From: Allorhizobium undicola ORS 992 = ATCC 700741
Lineage (GTDB): Bacteria; Pseudomonadota; Alphaproteobacteria; Rhizobiales; Rhizobiaceae
Reading direction: 5' to 3'
DNA length: 64,000 nt
NCBI RefSeq assembly: GCF_000621665.1
Contig: NZ_JHXQ01000004.1
Location: 1-64,000 of the forward strand
Of the stretch, positions 8,913 to 18,277 are shown one piece after another. The stretch's first letter is position 1, and every line of letters begins with the position of its first letter. The notes beneath the pieces were generated by a model. That model saw only the letters and a list, made by a program, of their open reading frames with translations, was not told the origin of the DNA and searched no databases. The translations under genes and the position numbers were made by a program.

Positions 8913-11192
8913 TCAGAGCGGAACGCCGTTTTCCTCGGCAAACCGTGTCAGGAAGGCGCGGATCGTTCCGTCATCGGCACGCGGCGCGTCCAGCCTGCGG
9001 TTCACCTCTTGCGAAAGCCTGCCCAGATCGAGTTGCAGCAGCATGGCCTTGACCGGACCGATGGCCGTTGGCGACATGGAGACCGACCGGAAACCGATGG
9101 CAAAAAGCGCCATGGAGGAAAGCGGCTTGCCAGCCATTTCCCCGCACAGCGTGACCGGCGTGGCGTGCCGCTCTCCTGCCCGGACAATATCGCGCAGGAT
9201 ACGCAGGAATGGCAGGCCCAGATTGTCGAAGCGGTCGGAGACCCGCGCATTGCCGCGGTCCACCGCCATCGAAAACTGGAAGAGGTCGTTTGAGCCGACA
9301 GAGACGAAATCCACCACCTGCATCAACTCGTCCAGCTGCCACATCAGCGCCGGAACCTCGAGCATGACACCGAATTGCAGCTTGCGCGGCAAACCATGCC
9401 CGAATTTCGAAAGATGCTGCACTTCCTTCTGCAAAAGCTCGCGTGCTGCATGAATTTCGGCGACTTCCGTCACCATGGGCAACATCATCTTCAGCTCGCC
9501 ACCGGAGGCCGCCTTCAACAAGGCGCGCATCTGCGTGCGCAACAGGCCGGGCCGGTCGAGCGACAGGCGAATGGCCCGCCAGCCAAGCGCCGGATTTTCC
9601 TCGGCATCGCCCCGGAAATAGGGAAGCACCTTGTCGCCGCCAATATCGAGCGTGCGGAAGGTGACGACGCTGCCCTTCGCCTGCTTCAGAACATTGCGAT
9701 AAAAAGCCTCCTGCTCCTCTGCCTTGGGCATGGTGGAGGAGATCATGAATTGCAGCTCTGTGCGGAAAAGGCCAATGCCGTCGGCGCCGGATTCGGCAAG
9801 CTGCGGCAGGTCCACCATCAATCCGGCATTCATTTTCAAGGCAATGCGCGTGCCGTCCTTGCTGCGCGGCTCGACATCGCGCAGGGCGCGAAACTGCTCC
9901 TGACGCCTTGCCCTGAGCTTGACCTTTTCTTCATAAGCCTTTTGCAGGTCGGCAACCGGGCGCAGATGCACGGTGGCATCATCGCCATCGATAATCACGG
10001 CATCGCCATTTTCCGCCAGCGCCACCGCACCTGCCGCCTGCCCGACCACCGCAATGCCCATGGCACGCGCCACGATGACCACGTGGCTGGTGACAGCACC
10101 TTCCTCCAGCACCAGACCCCGCAGGTTCTGCCGCGGATAATCCAGCAACTCCGCCGCCCCCATGGCGCGGGCAAAGACGATGGCGTCGGCCGGCAGGGCC
10201 TGCCCGCCACCACTGGCGGAAAATCCGGTCAACTGCCGCAGCAAGCGATTGGCCAGATCGTCGAAATCATGCATCCGTTCGCGCATGTAGGGATCGGTCA
10301 GGCGCATCATCCGCGCCTTGGTGTCGCTCTGCACCTTTTCCACCGCCGCCTCGGCGGTCAGGCCGTTGCGGATCGCCTCTTCCATGCGCCGCACCCAGCC
10401 CTGGTCATGGGCGAACATGCGGTAGGTTTCCAGCACCTCGCGGTGTTCGCCCTCCATGGCCACTTCACGGCGCGAGAGCATGTCGTCAATGGAAATGCGC
10501 AGAGAGCCCAGCGCATCGGCCAGTCTGGCGATTTCCGTTTCGGTATCTTCGTTGAGAAGGTTCGTGACCACCACGCGCGGCTCGTGCAGAACGACATGGC
10601 CAAGGCCGATGCCTTCGCTATAGCCGTCCCCTTCGATGGTAACAGGCCGCGTCAGGTCCAGCTCAAGGCCGGGACGGGTGATCTTCTTCAATTCGCCGGT
10701 GGCAATCATTTCCGCCAGCACCATGGCGGTGGTTTCAAGAGCCTCAAGCTCGTCTTCCCGATAGTTGCGCTGCGCCTTGTTCTGAACGACAAGAACGCCA
10801 AGACTGCGGCCAGCCCGCAGGATCGGCACACCCAGGAAGGAATGGTAGATTTCTTCGCCCGTCTCCGGCAGGTAGCGGAAGGCCGGATGCGCCTGCGCAT
10901 CGGAAAGATTGAGCGGCTGGGCGGAGGCTGCAATGGTACCGACGAGACCCTGACCCATCTTCAACTGGGCAAGATGCACCGCATCGGGATTGAGGCCTTC
11001 CGTGGCATAGAGTTCCAGCACGCCATCGGAGCGCAGCACATAGACGGAACACACTTCGGCGACCATGTTGCTCGCGATCTGGCGCGTGATACGGTCAAGT
11101 CGCTCCTGCGGCTCAAGCGGTTCTGCCATCAGTTCGCGCAGCCGCTTGAGGAGAACGCGCGGACCTGCGGAAAGGTCTCTCATCGCCTTCAT
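8913..11192 (-). CDS. ptsP: PtsP: GAF-domain phosphoenolpyruvate-protein phosphotransferase (EI-Ntr)
   Basis: Enzyme I of the nitrogen-related phosphotransferase system moves phosphate from PEP to NPr, which feeds regulatory EIIA-Ntr proteins. The 759-residue protein begins with a GAF sensor domain (about 20-165, with FLGVPI and GVLVVQN), which in this family can sense glutamine. Next come the EI N-terminal domain with the phospho-histidine in GAVTSHVVIVAR (H370) and the PEP-binding TIM barrel with GIGLFRTEL and CGEMAG. Two ATG codons, 9 bp apart, compete for the start; GGGAG is closer to ideal spacing for the second (11183). It follows lysC by 74 bp on the same strand. Confidence 0.94.
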   Translation of the reverse strand: MKAMRDLSAGPRVLLKRLRELMAEPLEPQERLDRITRQIASNMVAEVCSVYVLRSDGVLELYATEGLNPDAVHLAQLKMGQGLVGTIAASAQPLNLSDAQAHPAFRYLPETGEEIYHSFLGVPILRAGRSLGVLVVQNKAQRNYREDELEALETTAMVLAEMIATGELKKITRPGLELDLTRPVTIEGDGYSEGIGLGHVVLHEPRVVVTNLLNEDTETEIARLADALGSLRISIDDMLSRREVAMEGEHREVLETYRMFAHDQGWVRRMEEAIRNGLTAEAAVEKVQSDTKARMMRLTDPYMRERMHDFDDLANRLLRQLTGFSASGGGQALPADAIVFARAMGAAELLDYPRQNLRGLVLEEGAVTSHVVIVARAMGIAVVGQAAGAVALAENGDAVIIDGDDATVHLRPVADLQKAYEEKVKLRARRQEQFRALRDVEPRSKDGTRIALKMNAGLMVDLPQLAESGADGIGLFRTELQFMISSTMPKAEEQEAFYRNVLKQAKGSVVTFRTLDIGGDKVLPYFRGDAEENPALGWRAIRLSLDRPGLLRTQMRALLKAASGGELKMMLPMVTEVAEIHAARELLQKEVQHLSKFGHGLPRKLQFGVMLEVPALMWQLDELMQVVDFVSVGSNDLFQFSMAVDRGNARVSDRFDNLGLPFLRILRDIVRAGERHATPVTLCGEMAGKPLSSMALFAIGFRSVSMSPTAIGPVKAMLLQLDLGRLSQEVNRRLDAPRADDGTIRAFLTRFAEENGVPL

Positions 11193-11266
11193 GCTCCCGA
11201 TTATGATGCCGCCGGCAGGACGCCGGCGGCGAAGATCAGCAAAGGTGGCAAATTACCACATTCGGA

Positions 11267-12541
11267 TCAACTCTTATCGAGGCCATACACAGAATGCAAA
11301 GTCCGAACGGCAAGCTCTGCATAGGGGCCGTCGATCAGAATGGAGATCTTGATCTCGGATGTGGTGATCGCCTTGATGTTGATGCCCTTTTCAGCCAGCG
11401 CCCGGAAGGCGGTGGCGGCAACGCCGGCATGGCTGCGCATTCCAATGCCGATGACGGAAACCTTGACGAGACCCTTTTCGCTCTGGATGACGTCGAAACC
11501 GATCTTTTCCTTGTTGTCGCCCAGCGCCTGAAGCGCCTTATCGACATCGCCGGAAGGCACGGTGAAGGTCATGTCGGTCTTGGAGCCGTCCTCGGAAATA
11601 TTCTGGACGATCATATCGACATTGATATGCGCCTCGGCCAGCGGCCCGAAGATCGCGGCGGAAACACCCGGCCGGTCGGCCAGACGGCGCAGCGAAATCT
11701 GGGCTTCATCCTTGGCATAGGCAATGCCGGTCACTACTTCCTGTTCCACGATCTCATCCTCATCGCAAATCAACGTGCCGGGCGGGTTCAGCAGATCTCC
11801 CATGCCCGGCGCATCGGGATCCTCGAAACTCGAACGCACGAAGGTGCGCACCTTGTGAACCATGGCAAGCTCCACCGAGCGGACCTGCAACACCTTGGCA
11901 CCCAGCGAGGCCATTTCGAGCATTTCCTCGAAGGCCACCTTTTTCAGGCGGCGCGCCTTGGGCTCGATGCGCGGATCGGTGGTATAGACCCCGTCCACAT
12001 CGGTATAGATGTCGCAACGGTCGGCCTTGACGGCGGCGGCAATGGCAACGGCGGAGGTGTCGGAGCCACCGCGTCCGAGCGTCGCGAGGCGATTGTCCGG
12101 GCCGACGCCCTGGAAGCCTGCCACCACGGCCACCTGCCCCTCGCCCATGCGACGGATGATGTCCGAACCGTCGATCTCCTGAATGCGGGCCGCGCCATGG
12201 GCATTGTCGGTCCGGATGGCGATCTGCCAGCCCTGCCACGAACGGGCATTGATGCCCATGGATTGCAGCGCGATGGCCAGAAGGCCGGACGTGACCTGCT
12301 CGCCGGAAGCCACAACCGCGTCATATTCGCGCGCATCGTAGAAGGGAGACGCCGCACCCGCGACCTTCGGCATGGACTGAACCCAGTCCACCAGCTCGTT
12401 GGTCTTGCCCGACATGGCGGAAACGACCACGGCCACTTCGTGGCCTGCATCCACCTCACGTTTCACATGACGGGCGACGTTATGGATGCGTTCGAGATTG
12501 GCGACGGAGGTTCCGCCGAATTTCATCACAATGCGCGCCAT
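11267..12541 (-). CDS. lysC: Aspartate kinase
   Basis: Aspartokinase phosphorylates L-aspartate, the first step to lysine (through diaminopimelate), threonine and methionine. The 424-residue protein opens with the kinase motif KFGGTSV (8-14). It has the catalytic GRGGSDTSAVAIA region in the middle and two ACT domains at the C-terminus for feedback control. An internal restart giving a separate beta subunit, known in some bacteria, cannot be excluded. ptsP follows. The downstream lysine enzyme lysA lies elsewhere in this window (48.2 kb). No lysine riboswitch-like structure was recognised upstream. Confidence 0.95.
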   Translation of the reverse strand: MARIVMKFGGTSVANLERIHNVARHVKREVDAGHEVAVVVSAMSGKTNELVDWVQSMPKVAGAASPFYDAREYDAVVASGEQVTSGLLAIALQSMGINARSWQGWQIAIRTDNAHGAARIQEIDGSDIIRRMGEGQVAVVAGFQGVGPDNRLATLGRGGSDTSAVAIAAAVKADRCDIYTDVDGVYTTDPRIEPKARRLKKVAFEEMLEMASLGAKVLQVRSVELAMVHKVRTFVRSSFEDPDAPGMGDLLNPPGTLICDEDEIVEQEVVTGIAYAKDEAQISLRRLADRPGVSAAIFGPLAEAHINVDMIVQNISEDGSKTDMTFTVPSGDVDKALQALGDNKEKIGFDVIQSEKGLVKVSVIGIGMRSHAGVAATAFRALAEKGINIKAITTSEIKISILIDGPYAELAVRTLHSVYGLDKS

Positions 12542-12890
12542 GGATCTGACCGTTTCAACCTCAAAAAATGCCGGGTTTCCAGCTCAAAATGCGTTATGCC
12601 GCCATCCGGCAGCCGGTCCTGCATCGGGCGGGTCCCGACTGGCCGGATGCGGCAGGCGGCTTTTATCGAATAAGCCCCGCAGACGCAACGGCAACTTGTC
12701 CCCCTCACAGGCCCGAAAAGAAAGAACCAAAAAAGAAAAGCTTGAAGACGCTGGCGATTGCACAGTCATTGGCGGTTTTGTAAGGGCTGCGGTGATACGG
12801 GATTCCGCCATATTTTAGTAACAGTCACTGCCGCACAATGGTTCTCGCGGCGACGTGGGTCGATGCAAGGGACGTAGCAAGGGGTTTTAC
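12542..12890. other. Divergent promoter region between lysC and lpiA
   Basis: About 350 bp hold the 5' regions of two divergent genes. An open frame starting with GTG at 12855 is merely an extension of lpiA. No clear sigma70 boxes or repeats were recognised. Confidence 0.4.
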
Positions 12891-15503
12891 ATGGCTGCCG
12901 AAACAAAGGCCGCAGACACCGCAGAGGATGAGCTGTCGCCCGCCACGGGCTGGCGCGCCAGGATCGGCGAATACGGGCGCATTCTCACAGCCATCTTCAC
13001 CCTCGTGGTGTTCGCGGCTGTCGGATTGGCGATCTACCGGCTGACGGAGGAGGTCAGCTATGACGACGTCGTCACCGCCATGGCGACCACCGGCATCGAC
13101 CAGATTGCCCTTGCGGTGTTTTTCACCGTCCTCAGCTTCCTGTCCCTTTGTCTTTACGACTGGAACGCCATGGCCTTCATTGGCCGCAAGCGCCCCTTCG
13201 CGGAAGTGGCGCTGACGGGCTTCAGCGCCTACGCCGTAGGCAATGCCGCAGGTTTCGGCATGTTGTCGGGCGGCGCCATTCGCTATCGCGCCTATGCGCG
13301 GGCGGGGCTTGCCCCCGACGAGATCGGCCGCATCATCGCCTTCGTCACCCTGTCATTTTCACTGGGCCTTGCTGCCGTCACCGCTCTTTCGCTCATTCCG
13401 ATGTCATCGGAAATCGCCCCGCTCCTCGGTATCGATGCGATGTGGCTGCGCGCCATTGCCATTGCCGTGCTGGCGGGCTTTGGGGTGCTGCTTGTCATCG
13501 GCGAGCGGCGCAGCCTCACCTTTGCCGGGGTCACGCTGCGGCTGGCCGATTCGCTGACCCTTTCGCGCCAGTTCCTCGTGACCGTTGCCGACCTCGCCTT
13601 TTCGGCATCCGTCGTCTATGCGCTCCTGCCCGAACAGGCGGCCATTTCCTGGCCCGCCTTTTTCGCCATCTATTCCATCGCCATCGGCGTCGGCGTTCTC
13701 AGCCACGTTCCGGCCGGGATCGGCGTTTTCGAAACGGTCATCATCGCCTCGCTCGGCCCGACAACCAATGTCGATGCGGTGCTTGCCTCGCTGGTCGTCT
13801 ATCGCCTGATCTATTACGTCCTGCCGCTCATCATCGCCATTACGCTGGTCACGGTCACGGAGCTGCGCCATGTCTCCAAGACCCCGGCGCTGGCAGGCGT
13901 CGGGCGCACGGCAAGCCGCATTTCTCCGGCCTTGCTGGCGGCTCTGTCGGTCATTCTCGGCACCATGCTGATCTTTTCCAGCGTCACGCCGACGCCGGAA
14001 AGCAATCTGGAATTCCTGCAAAGGCTGGTGCCGCTCTCCATCGTCGAGGGGGCGCATTTCTTCTCCAGCCTTCTCGGCCTGCTTCTCGTCATTGCCGCCC
14101 GCGGTCTGGCGCAGCGGCTGGATGGCGCATGGTGGGCAGCAGGCATCGGAGCCGCCGCCGCCCTCGTCCTTTCGCTGCTGAAGGCTTTCGCGATTTTCGA
14201 AGCCGCGGCTCTGGCCGTGCTGCTCATCGGCCTCGTGGCCAGCAAGCGGCTGTTCATCCGGCCAGCCTCGCTGTTCCGCCAGGCGTTGACCTCGTCCTGG
14301 CTAACCGCCATCGCGGTCATCTGCATCGGCGCCTGTTTCCTGATGTTCTTCGTCTACCGCGATGTGGATTACAGCCATTCGCTCTGGTGGGATTTCGAAT
14401 TTTCCGAGGAAGCGCCCCGCTCGCTGCGCGCCATGCTGGGCCTGACGATTTTTGCCTCCGCCGTGGCGATCTTCAGCCTGCTGCGCCCGGCGGCACCGGC
14501 TGTCACCCCCTCCACACCGGAGGATGTGGCAAAAGCCGCCGATATTCTGATGAAACACGACGTTGCCGATAGCAATCTGGTGCGCACCGGCGACAAGGCC
14601 ATCATGTTCTCGCCCGACGGGCTGGCCTTTCTGATGTATGGCAAGCAGGGCCGTTCGTGGATTGCCTTTCTCGATCCGGTGGGACCGAAAAAGTCCCGCG
14701 ACGAGCTGGTCTGGCAGTTTGTTGAATCCGCCCGACTTGCCGGTTGCCGTGCGGTGTTCTACCAGGCCTCGCCGCAGCTCCTGCCCGCCATTGCCGATGC
14801 GGGCCTGCAAGCCTTCAAACTGGGCGAGCTTGCCGTGGTGGACCTTTCGCGTTTCGACTTGAAGGGCGGGAAATGGGCCAATCTGCGCCAGTCCGCCTCC
14901 AAGGCCGAGCGCGACGGGCTGAGTTTCGAAATCATCCCCGTCGAGCGCGTGCCCGATGTTCTCGAGGATCTTCGCAACGTGTCCGATAGCTGGCTATCGC
15001 AGCATCGCACCAAGGAAAAAGGCTTTTCGCTCGGCGCCTTTACCGATGACTACATGCTGGCCCAGCCGGTCATCGTGCTACGTTACGAAGGCCGGATCGT
15101 GGCCTTTGCCAATATTCTGGTAACGGACACGCATAACGAAGCTTCGATCGATCTCATGCGCTTTTCGCCCGATGCTCCGAAGGGTGCCATGGACTACCTT
15201 TTCGTCAGCCTGCTCACCCATTTGCGCAACGAAAGCTATGCCCATTTCAACCTGGGCATGGCGCCGCTTTCCGGCCTTTCCCGGCGGGATGTGGCCCCGG
15301 TCTGGGACCGTATTGCCAACACATTTTACGAGCATGGCGAACGCTTCTATAATTTCAAGGGGCTTCGCGCGTTCAAGTCGAAGTTCCATCCCGAATGGCA
15401 GCCGCGCTATCTGGCCGTTTCGGGCGGTCTCAGTCCGGTTATCGCGCTGCTCGATGCAACTCTGCTGATCGGCGGCGGTCTGAAAGGTGTCGTGAAGAAA
15501 TGA
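12891..15503 (+). CDS. lpiA: LpiA/MprF-type phosphatidylglycerol lysyltransferase
   Basis: MprF enzymes transfer lysine from lysyl-tRNA to phosphatidylglycerol in the inner membrane and flip the product, lowering surface negative charge. In Rhizobium tropici and Sinorhizobium, lpiA is acid-induced and protects against cationic peptides. The 870-residue protein has a long N-terminal multi-helix flippase half (to about residue 540). A soluble C-terminal synthase domain (DUF2156, about 555-850) contains HRTKEKGFSLGAF and NLGMAPLSGLS. The ATG at 12891 has AAGGGG 7 bases upstream, which is much better than the GTG at 12855. The gene overlaps acvB by 4 bp (ATGA), so both are coupled. Confidence 0.94.
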   Translation: MAAETKAADTAEDELSPATGWRARIGEYGRILTAIFTLVVFAAVGLAIYRLTEEVSYDDVVTAMATTGIDQIALAVFFTVLSFLSLCLYDWNAMAFIGRKRPFAEVALTGFSAYAVGNAAGFGMLSGGAIRYRAYARAGLAPDEIGRIIAFVTLSFSLGLAAVTALSLIPMSSEIAPLLGIDAMWLRAIAIAVLAGFGVLLVIGERRSLTFAGVTLRLADSLTLSRQFLVTVADLAFSASVVYALLPEQAAISWPAFFAIYSIAIGVGVLSHVPAGIGVFETVIIASLGPTTNVDAVLASLVVYRLIYYVLPLIIAITLVTVTELRHVSKTPALAGVGRTASRISPALLAALSVILGTMLIFSSVTPTPESNLEFLQRLVPLSIVEGAHFFSSLLGLLLVIAARGLAQRLDGAWWAAGIGAAAALVLSLLKAFAIFEAAALAVLLIGLVASKRLFIRPASLFRQALTSSWLTAIAVICIGACFLMFFVYRDVDYSHSLWWDFEFSEEAPRSLRAMLGLTIFASAVAIFSLLRPAAPAVTPSTPEDVAKAADILMKHDVADSNLVRTGDKAIMFSPDGLAFLMYGKQGRSWIAFLDPVGPKKSRDELVWQFVESARLAGCRAVFYQASPQLLPAIADAGLQAFKLGELAVVDLSRFDLKGGKWANLRQSASKAERDGLSFEIIPVERVPDVLEDLRNVSDSWLSQHRTKEKGFSLGAFTDDYMLAQPVIVLRYEGRIVAFANILVTDTHNEASIDLMRFSPDAPKGAMDYLFVSLLTHLRNESYAHFNLGMAPLSGLSRRDVAPVWDRIANTFYEHGERFYNFKGLRAFKSKFHPEWQPRYLAVSGGLSPVIALLDATLLIGGGLKGVVKK

Positions 15504-16888
15504 AGCTCACCAAACATATTCCGGGCCTGCTGCTGGCGGCCTCTATAGGGTTCGCCAGCCATGCCGCACGCGCCGACGACAACAAATATGAAACGGGCGC
15601 CATTCCCGATCCGGTCATTGCGCTTCCCGAAGGCGGTGCAAAATCCATGGTTTTCCTGCTCTCCGACAAGGATGGCTGGACAGACGCAATGAAGGCGGAA
15701 GCCGAGCGGCTGCGCAAGAACGGCGCCGTGGTGGTGGGCATAGACACGCCCCGCTATCTCACCTCGCTCCAGGCTGCTCTCAAAGCCTCCGACGAGGATG
15801 ACTGCATTTACACCGTTTCCGACATCGAGGAATTGTCGCACGAGATCCAGCGCCGGCTGGGCGACAGTAGTTACATGGCCCCGATCATTGCGGGCGTCGG
15901 GCAGGGCGGCACGCTGGCGCTGGCCATTCTGGCCCAGACGCCAAACGCCACCATCGGCGAAACGCTGGCCGTCGATCCCGGTGCTGTCATTCCCCTTCCC
16001 GACCAGTTCTGCACGCCTGCCGACAAGACGCCCAAGGACGGCGGTATCATCTACGGCCTGACGGAGGGTGCCCTGCCCGATCCCGCCAGCGTGATCTTCA
16101 CGCCGTCGGCAACACCGGAAGGCCGCGCCCATGTGGCGGCCCTCGTCAAGGACCATAGCGATCTGGACGTCAGCGAAAGTGCAAATCCGGCAGCCAAGGC
16201 GCTTTCCACCGGCATAGACACCATCATTGCGGCAACGGGCAAGGATTCCCAACCGCTTGGCCTGCCCCTGACGCTCCTGGAGGTGGACAAGCCGAAATTC
16301 GACACGCTGGCGATCTTTTATTCCGGCGATGGCGGCTGGCGCGATATAGACAGCGATATGGCCAGTTATTTCCAGGATGAGGGCCTGCCCGTGGTCGGCG
16401 TCGATTCGCTCCGCTACTTCTGGTCCGAACGTGACCCGCAGCAGACCGCAGACGATCTCAGCCTCATCATCAATACCTACACCAAGCGATGGAAGGTCAA
16501 GCATGTGCTGCTGATCGGCTTCTCCTTCGGGGCCGATGTCTCGCCGAAGATCTACAATCACCTTTCGCCCGCCATCCGCCAGAAGATCAGCCAGATTTCG
16601 CTGCTGTCGCTCTCCCACAAGTCGGATTTCGAGATCTCCGTCACCGGATGGCTGGGGGCGGCAGGCAGGGGTACGGAAGGCGACCCGACCAATGAAATTG
16701 CCAAAATGCCTGCCGGGCTGGTGCAGTGCCTTTACGGCGGCGACGACGAGGAAGAAGATGCCTGCCACAATCTCGATCCGCAAAAGGTCGATATTCTCAA
16801 GCTCGAAGGCGGCCATCATTTCGACGGCGATTACGAAGCACTGGGCAAGCTTATTCTCGACCGGCTGAAAACACGCCGGTTGGACTGA
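15500..16888 (+). CDS. acvB: AcvB/VirJ-family periplasmic protein, probable lysyl-phosphatidylglycerol hydrolase
   Basis: AcvB of Agrobacterium is a periplasmic enzyme that removes lysine from lysyl-phosphatidylglycerol, balancing LpiA; it was first described as a virulence factor. The product has 462 residues with a signal peptide (about 1-25, cleavage after HAARA). The C-terminal VirJ domain is an alpha/beta-hydrolase with the nucleophile elbow GFSFG (340-344, Ser342) and a late GGHHFDGDY, which supplies the likely catalytic histidine. The N-terminal half has a similar IIAGVGQGG turn (about 130-136) but glycine where the serine would be, so it looks inactive. Translational overlap with lpiA supports a make-and-break pair. 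Confidence 0.92.
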   Translation: MKLTKHIPGLLLAASIGFASHAARADDNKYETGAIPDPVIALPEGGAKSMVFLLSDKDGWTDAMKAEAERLRKNGAVVVGIDTPRYLTSLQAALKASDEDDCIYTVSDIEELSHEIQRRLGDSSYMAPIIAGVGQGGTLALAILAQTPNATIGETLAVDPGAVIPLPDQFCTPADKTPKDGGIIYGLTEGALPDPASVIFTPSATPEGRAHVAALVKDHSDLDVSESANPAAKALSTGIDTIIAATGKDSQPLGLPLTLLEVDKPKFDTLAIFYSGDGGWRDIDSDMASYFQDEGLPVVGVDSLRYFWSERDPQQTADDLSLIINTYTKRWKVKHVLLIGFSFGADVSPKIYNHLSPAIRQKISQISLLSLSHKSDFEISVTGWLGAAGRGTEGDPTNEIAKMPAGLVQCLYGGDDEEEDACHNLDPQKVDILKLEGGHHFDGDYEALGKLILDRLKTRRLD

Positions 16889-16912
16889 AGCTGCCCAACC
16901 GAACCCAAATAA

Positions 16913-16948
16913 CAAAGGCCCCATTGCCTCACGGCGATGGGGCCTTTG
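16913..16948 (+). terminator. Hairpin after acvB (probable intrinsic terminator)
   Basis: CAAAGGCCCCATTGCC pairs with GGCGATGGGGCCTTTG around a 4-base loop, with a single G-U-type mismatch. The 3' U tract is weak because it falls mostly inside the stem (CCTTTGTCT). It sits 25 bp after the acvB stop. Confidence 0.6.
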
Positions 16949-16955
16949 TCTACCG

Positions 16956-17159
16956 GCATTCAATTGGAAAACCGGCACCCACTTTTCCTGGCAATGCTTT
17001 TTCCATCGCATTGCCGGACGGAAAACCGGCACCCACTTTTCCTGGCAATGCTTTTCCCACCGCATTGCCGAACGGAAAACCGGTTCCCACTTTTCCTGGC
17101 AATGCTTTTCCCATCGCATTGCCGGACGGAAAACCGGTTCCCACTTTTCCTGGCAATGC
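16956..17159. repeat. Direct array of four palindromic units, 54-bp period
   Basis: Four copies of a 44-bp palindrome (arms GCATTGCC and GGCAATGC, core AAAACCGGYWCCCACTTTT) are joined by 10-bp spacers like TTTTTCCATC. Core starts at 16966, 17020, 17074 and 17128 give an exact 54-bp period. The left arm of the first unit is degenerate. The array lies between the convergent acvB and SH3b genes. Confidence 0.95.
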
Positions 17160-17167
17160 TATGCCCT

Positions 17168-17926
17168 TTACTGCTGCTGGTCCTCAGGCTGCGGCCTGAT
17201 CCACGGCGGCCTTGTTCCATTGGGTTGCGGCTGCCCTTGTGTGGCGGCAGGGGGCGGCTGGCGCCGATCCGGGCGGTCGCTCTGCTGCGGCGGACGCCTG
17301 TCCGGGCGTTCTGTCTGCGGTGGACGCTGCATGTCGGGATCGGGCCGCCGGTCGCCATCGCTCATCCGAGGCGGCGGCGGGCGACGATCCGGCCGATCGC
17401 GCTCATCGGCGCGAGGACGCCGATTATCGTCGCGCCAGTCTCTCGGCGGACGGTTGTCGTCGCCGCGCATGTCCGGCGGGGGCGGATTATCGCCACGATG
17501 CCATGCGGGCGGCGGCGGCGGAGCCCTGCGCCAGCGGTCACGCTCACGATAAAAATCGCGGCCACGATAATATCTGTCCCAATAGCTACCCACACTGAAC
17601 GTCACGGTCGGGATGCCGAGCGGACGGTAATAATCGGGATCGACATAGATACGGCGTTGCGAATAGGTGGTTTGCAGATAGCTGCCGGAAATCCAGCCGC
17701 GATAGCCGGAATATCCCACATCGCACCAGTTGGCGCTGGAAAGGCAGCCGAAAATCTCCACACGATTTCCCGCTGGCACTACGAGAACCGGCGGATACTG
17801 CGTGCTGGGGCCAGCGCGCAGGTTGACATTGGCCGTGGCAAAGGCCTGTGCAGCCTCGGCGGCAACGGGCGCGCTCAAGGCCGCCATGCCAGCCAGTGCG
17901 GCAAGAAAAACGGGATTTTTCAACAT
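17168..17926 (-). CDS. Secreted SH3b-domain protein with Pro/Arg/Asp-rich tail
   Basis: Function unknown; bacterial SH3 domains of this kind usually bind cell-wall peptides. The 252-residue protein begins MLKNPVFLAALAGM with AAGGAGA upstream, which decides this start over longer frames. It has a signal peptide (about 1-25, ending AEAAQA). The SH3b domain (about 28-90) contains NVNLRAGPSTQYPPVLVVP and WCDVGYSGYRGWISGSY. A short region with YRPLG follows. From about residue 125 to the end the protein is almost only Pro, Arg, Asp and Gln, very likely disordered. The 3' end abuts the repeat array at 16956-17159. Confidence 0.85.
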   Translation of the reverse strand: MLKNPVFLAALAGMAALSAPVAAEAAQAFATANVNLRAGPSTQYPPVLVVPAGNRVEIFGCLSSANWCDVGYSGYRGWISGSYLQTTYSQRRIYVDPDYYRPLGIPTVTFSVGSYWDRYYRGRDFYRERDRWRRAPPPPPAWHRGDNPPPPDMRGDDNRPPRDWRDDNRRPRADERDRPDRRPPPPRMSDGDRRPDPDMQRPPQTERPDRRPPQQSDRPDRRQPPPAATQGQPQPNGTRPPWIRPQPEDQQQ

Positions 17927-18277
17927 ATCTTCTCCTTGGGCGTCAGGCGCGAGCCTGCACCGGATACCGCCAAAAAGCTCAAGCGTTCCCAAGCAGCTTC
18001 AAAACGTGGCATTGCACGCTGCCATCGCCCCGCTGAAGCCCGCCTGAACGGCAGTGTCACTCAACGTTCATCTGGTATCATTGTTCCGCACGCCAAATGT
18101 CGCACCTCTTGACTTTAGGCGGGGATCGTCCGACTTCACTGCAAAGTCCAGATCCCGTCCTGATTTTTGCCAAATGCGGATGGGGTCGTCCTGTTTTGAT
18201 GCTGGCGCCGGTCGAAAGCCGTTTTTCAGCGGCAACAGGCGGGACATACATTCGGACCGTATAACGGGAGACAGGCA
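17927..18277. other. Divergent intergenic region upstream of ubiG
   Basis: About 350 bp between the SH3b gene and ubiG. A TTGACT at 18112 lacks a good -10 box 17 bp downstream. No gene or repeat was seen. Confidence 0.35.

Noticed and set aside
9375..11324. Long plus-strand open frame antisense to ptsP
   Set aside because: No domain, antisense to a complete conserved enzyme.
12542..12854. Lysine riboswitch upstream of lysC
   Set aside because: No conserved multi-helix L-box elements were recognised, and this riboswitch class is not typical of alphaproteobacteria.
16950..17358. Open frames through the 54-bp array encoding repeated peptides
   Set aside because: The 54-bp period is a multiple of three, so frames stay open automatically. 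No ribosome-binding site or family supports translation.
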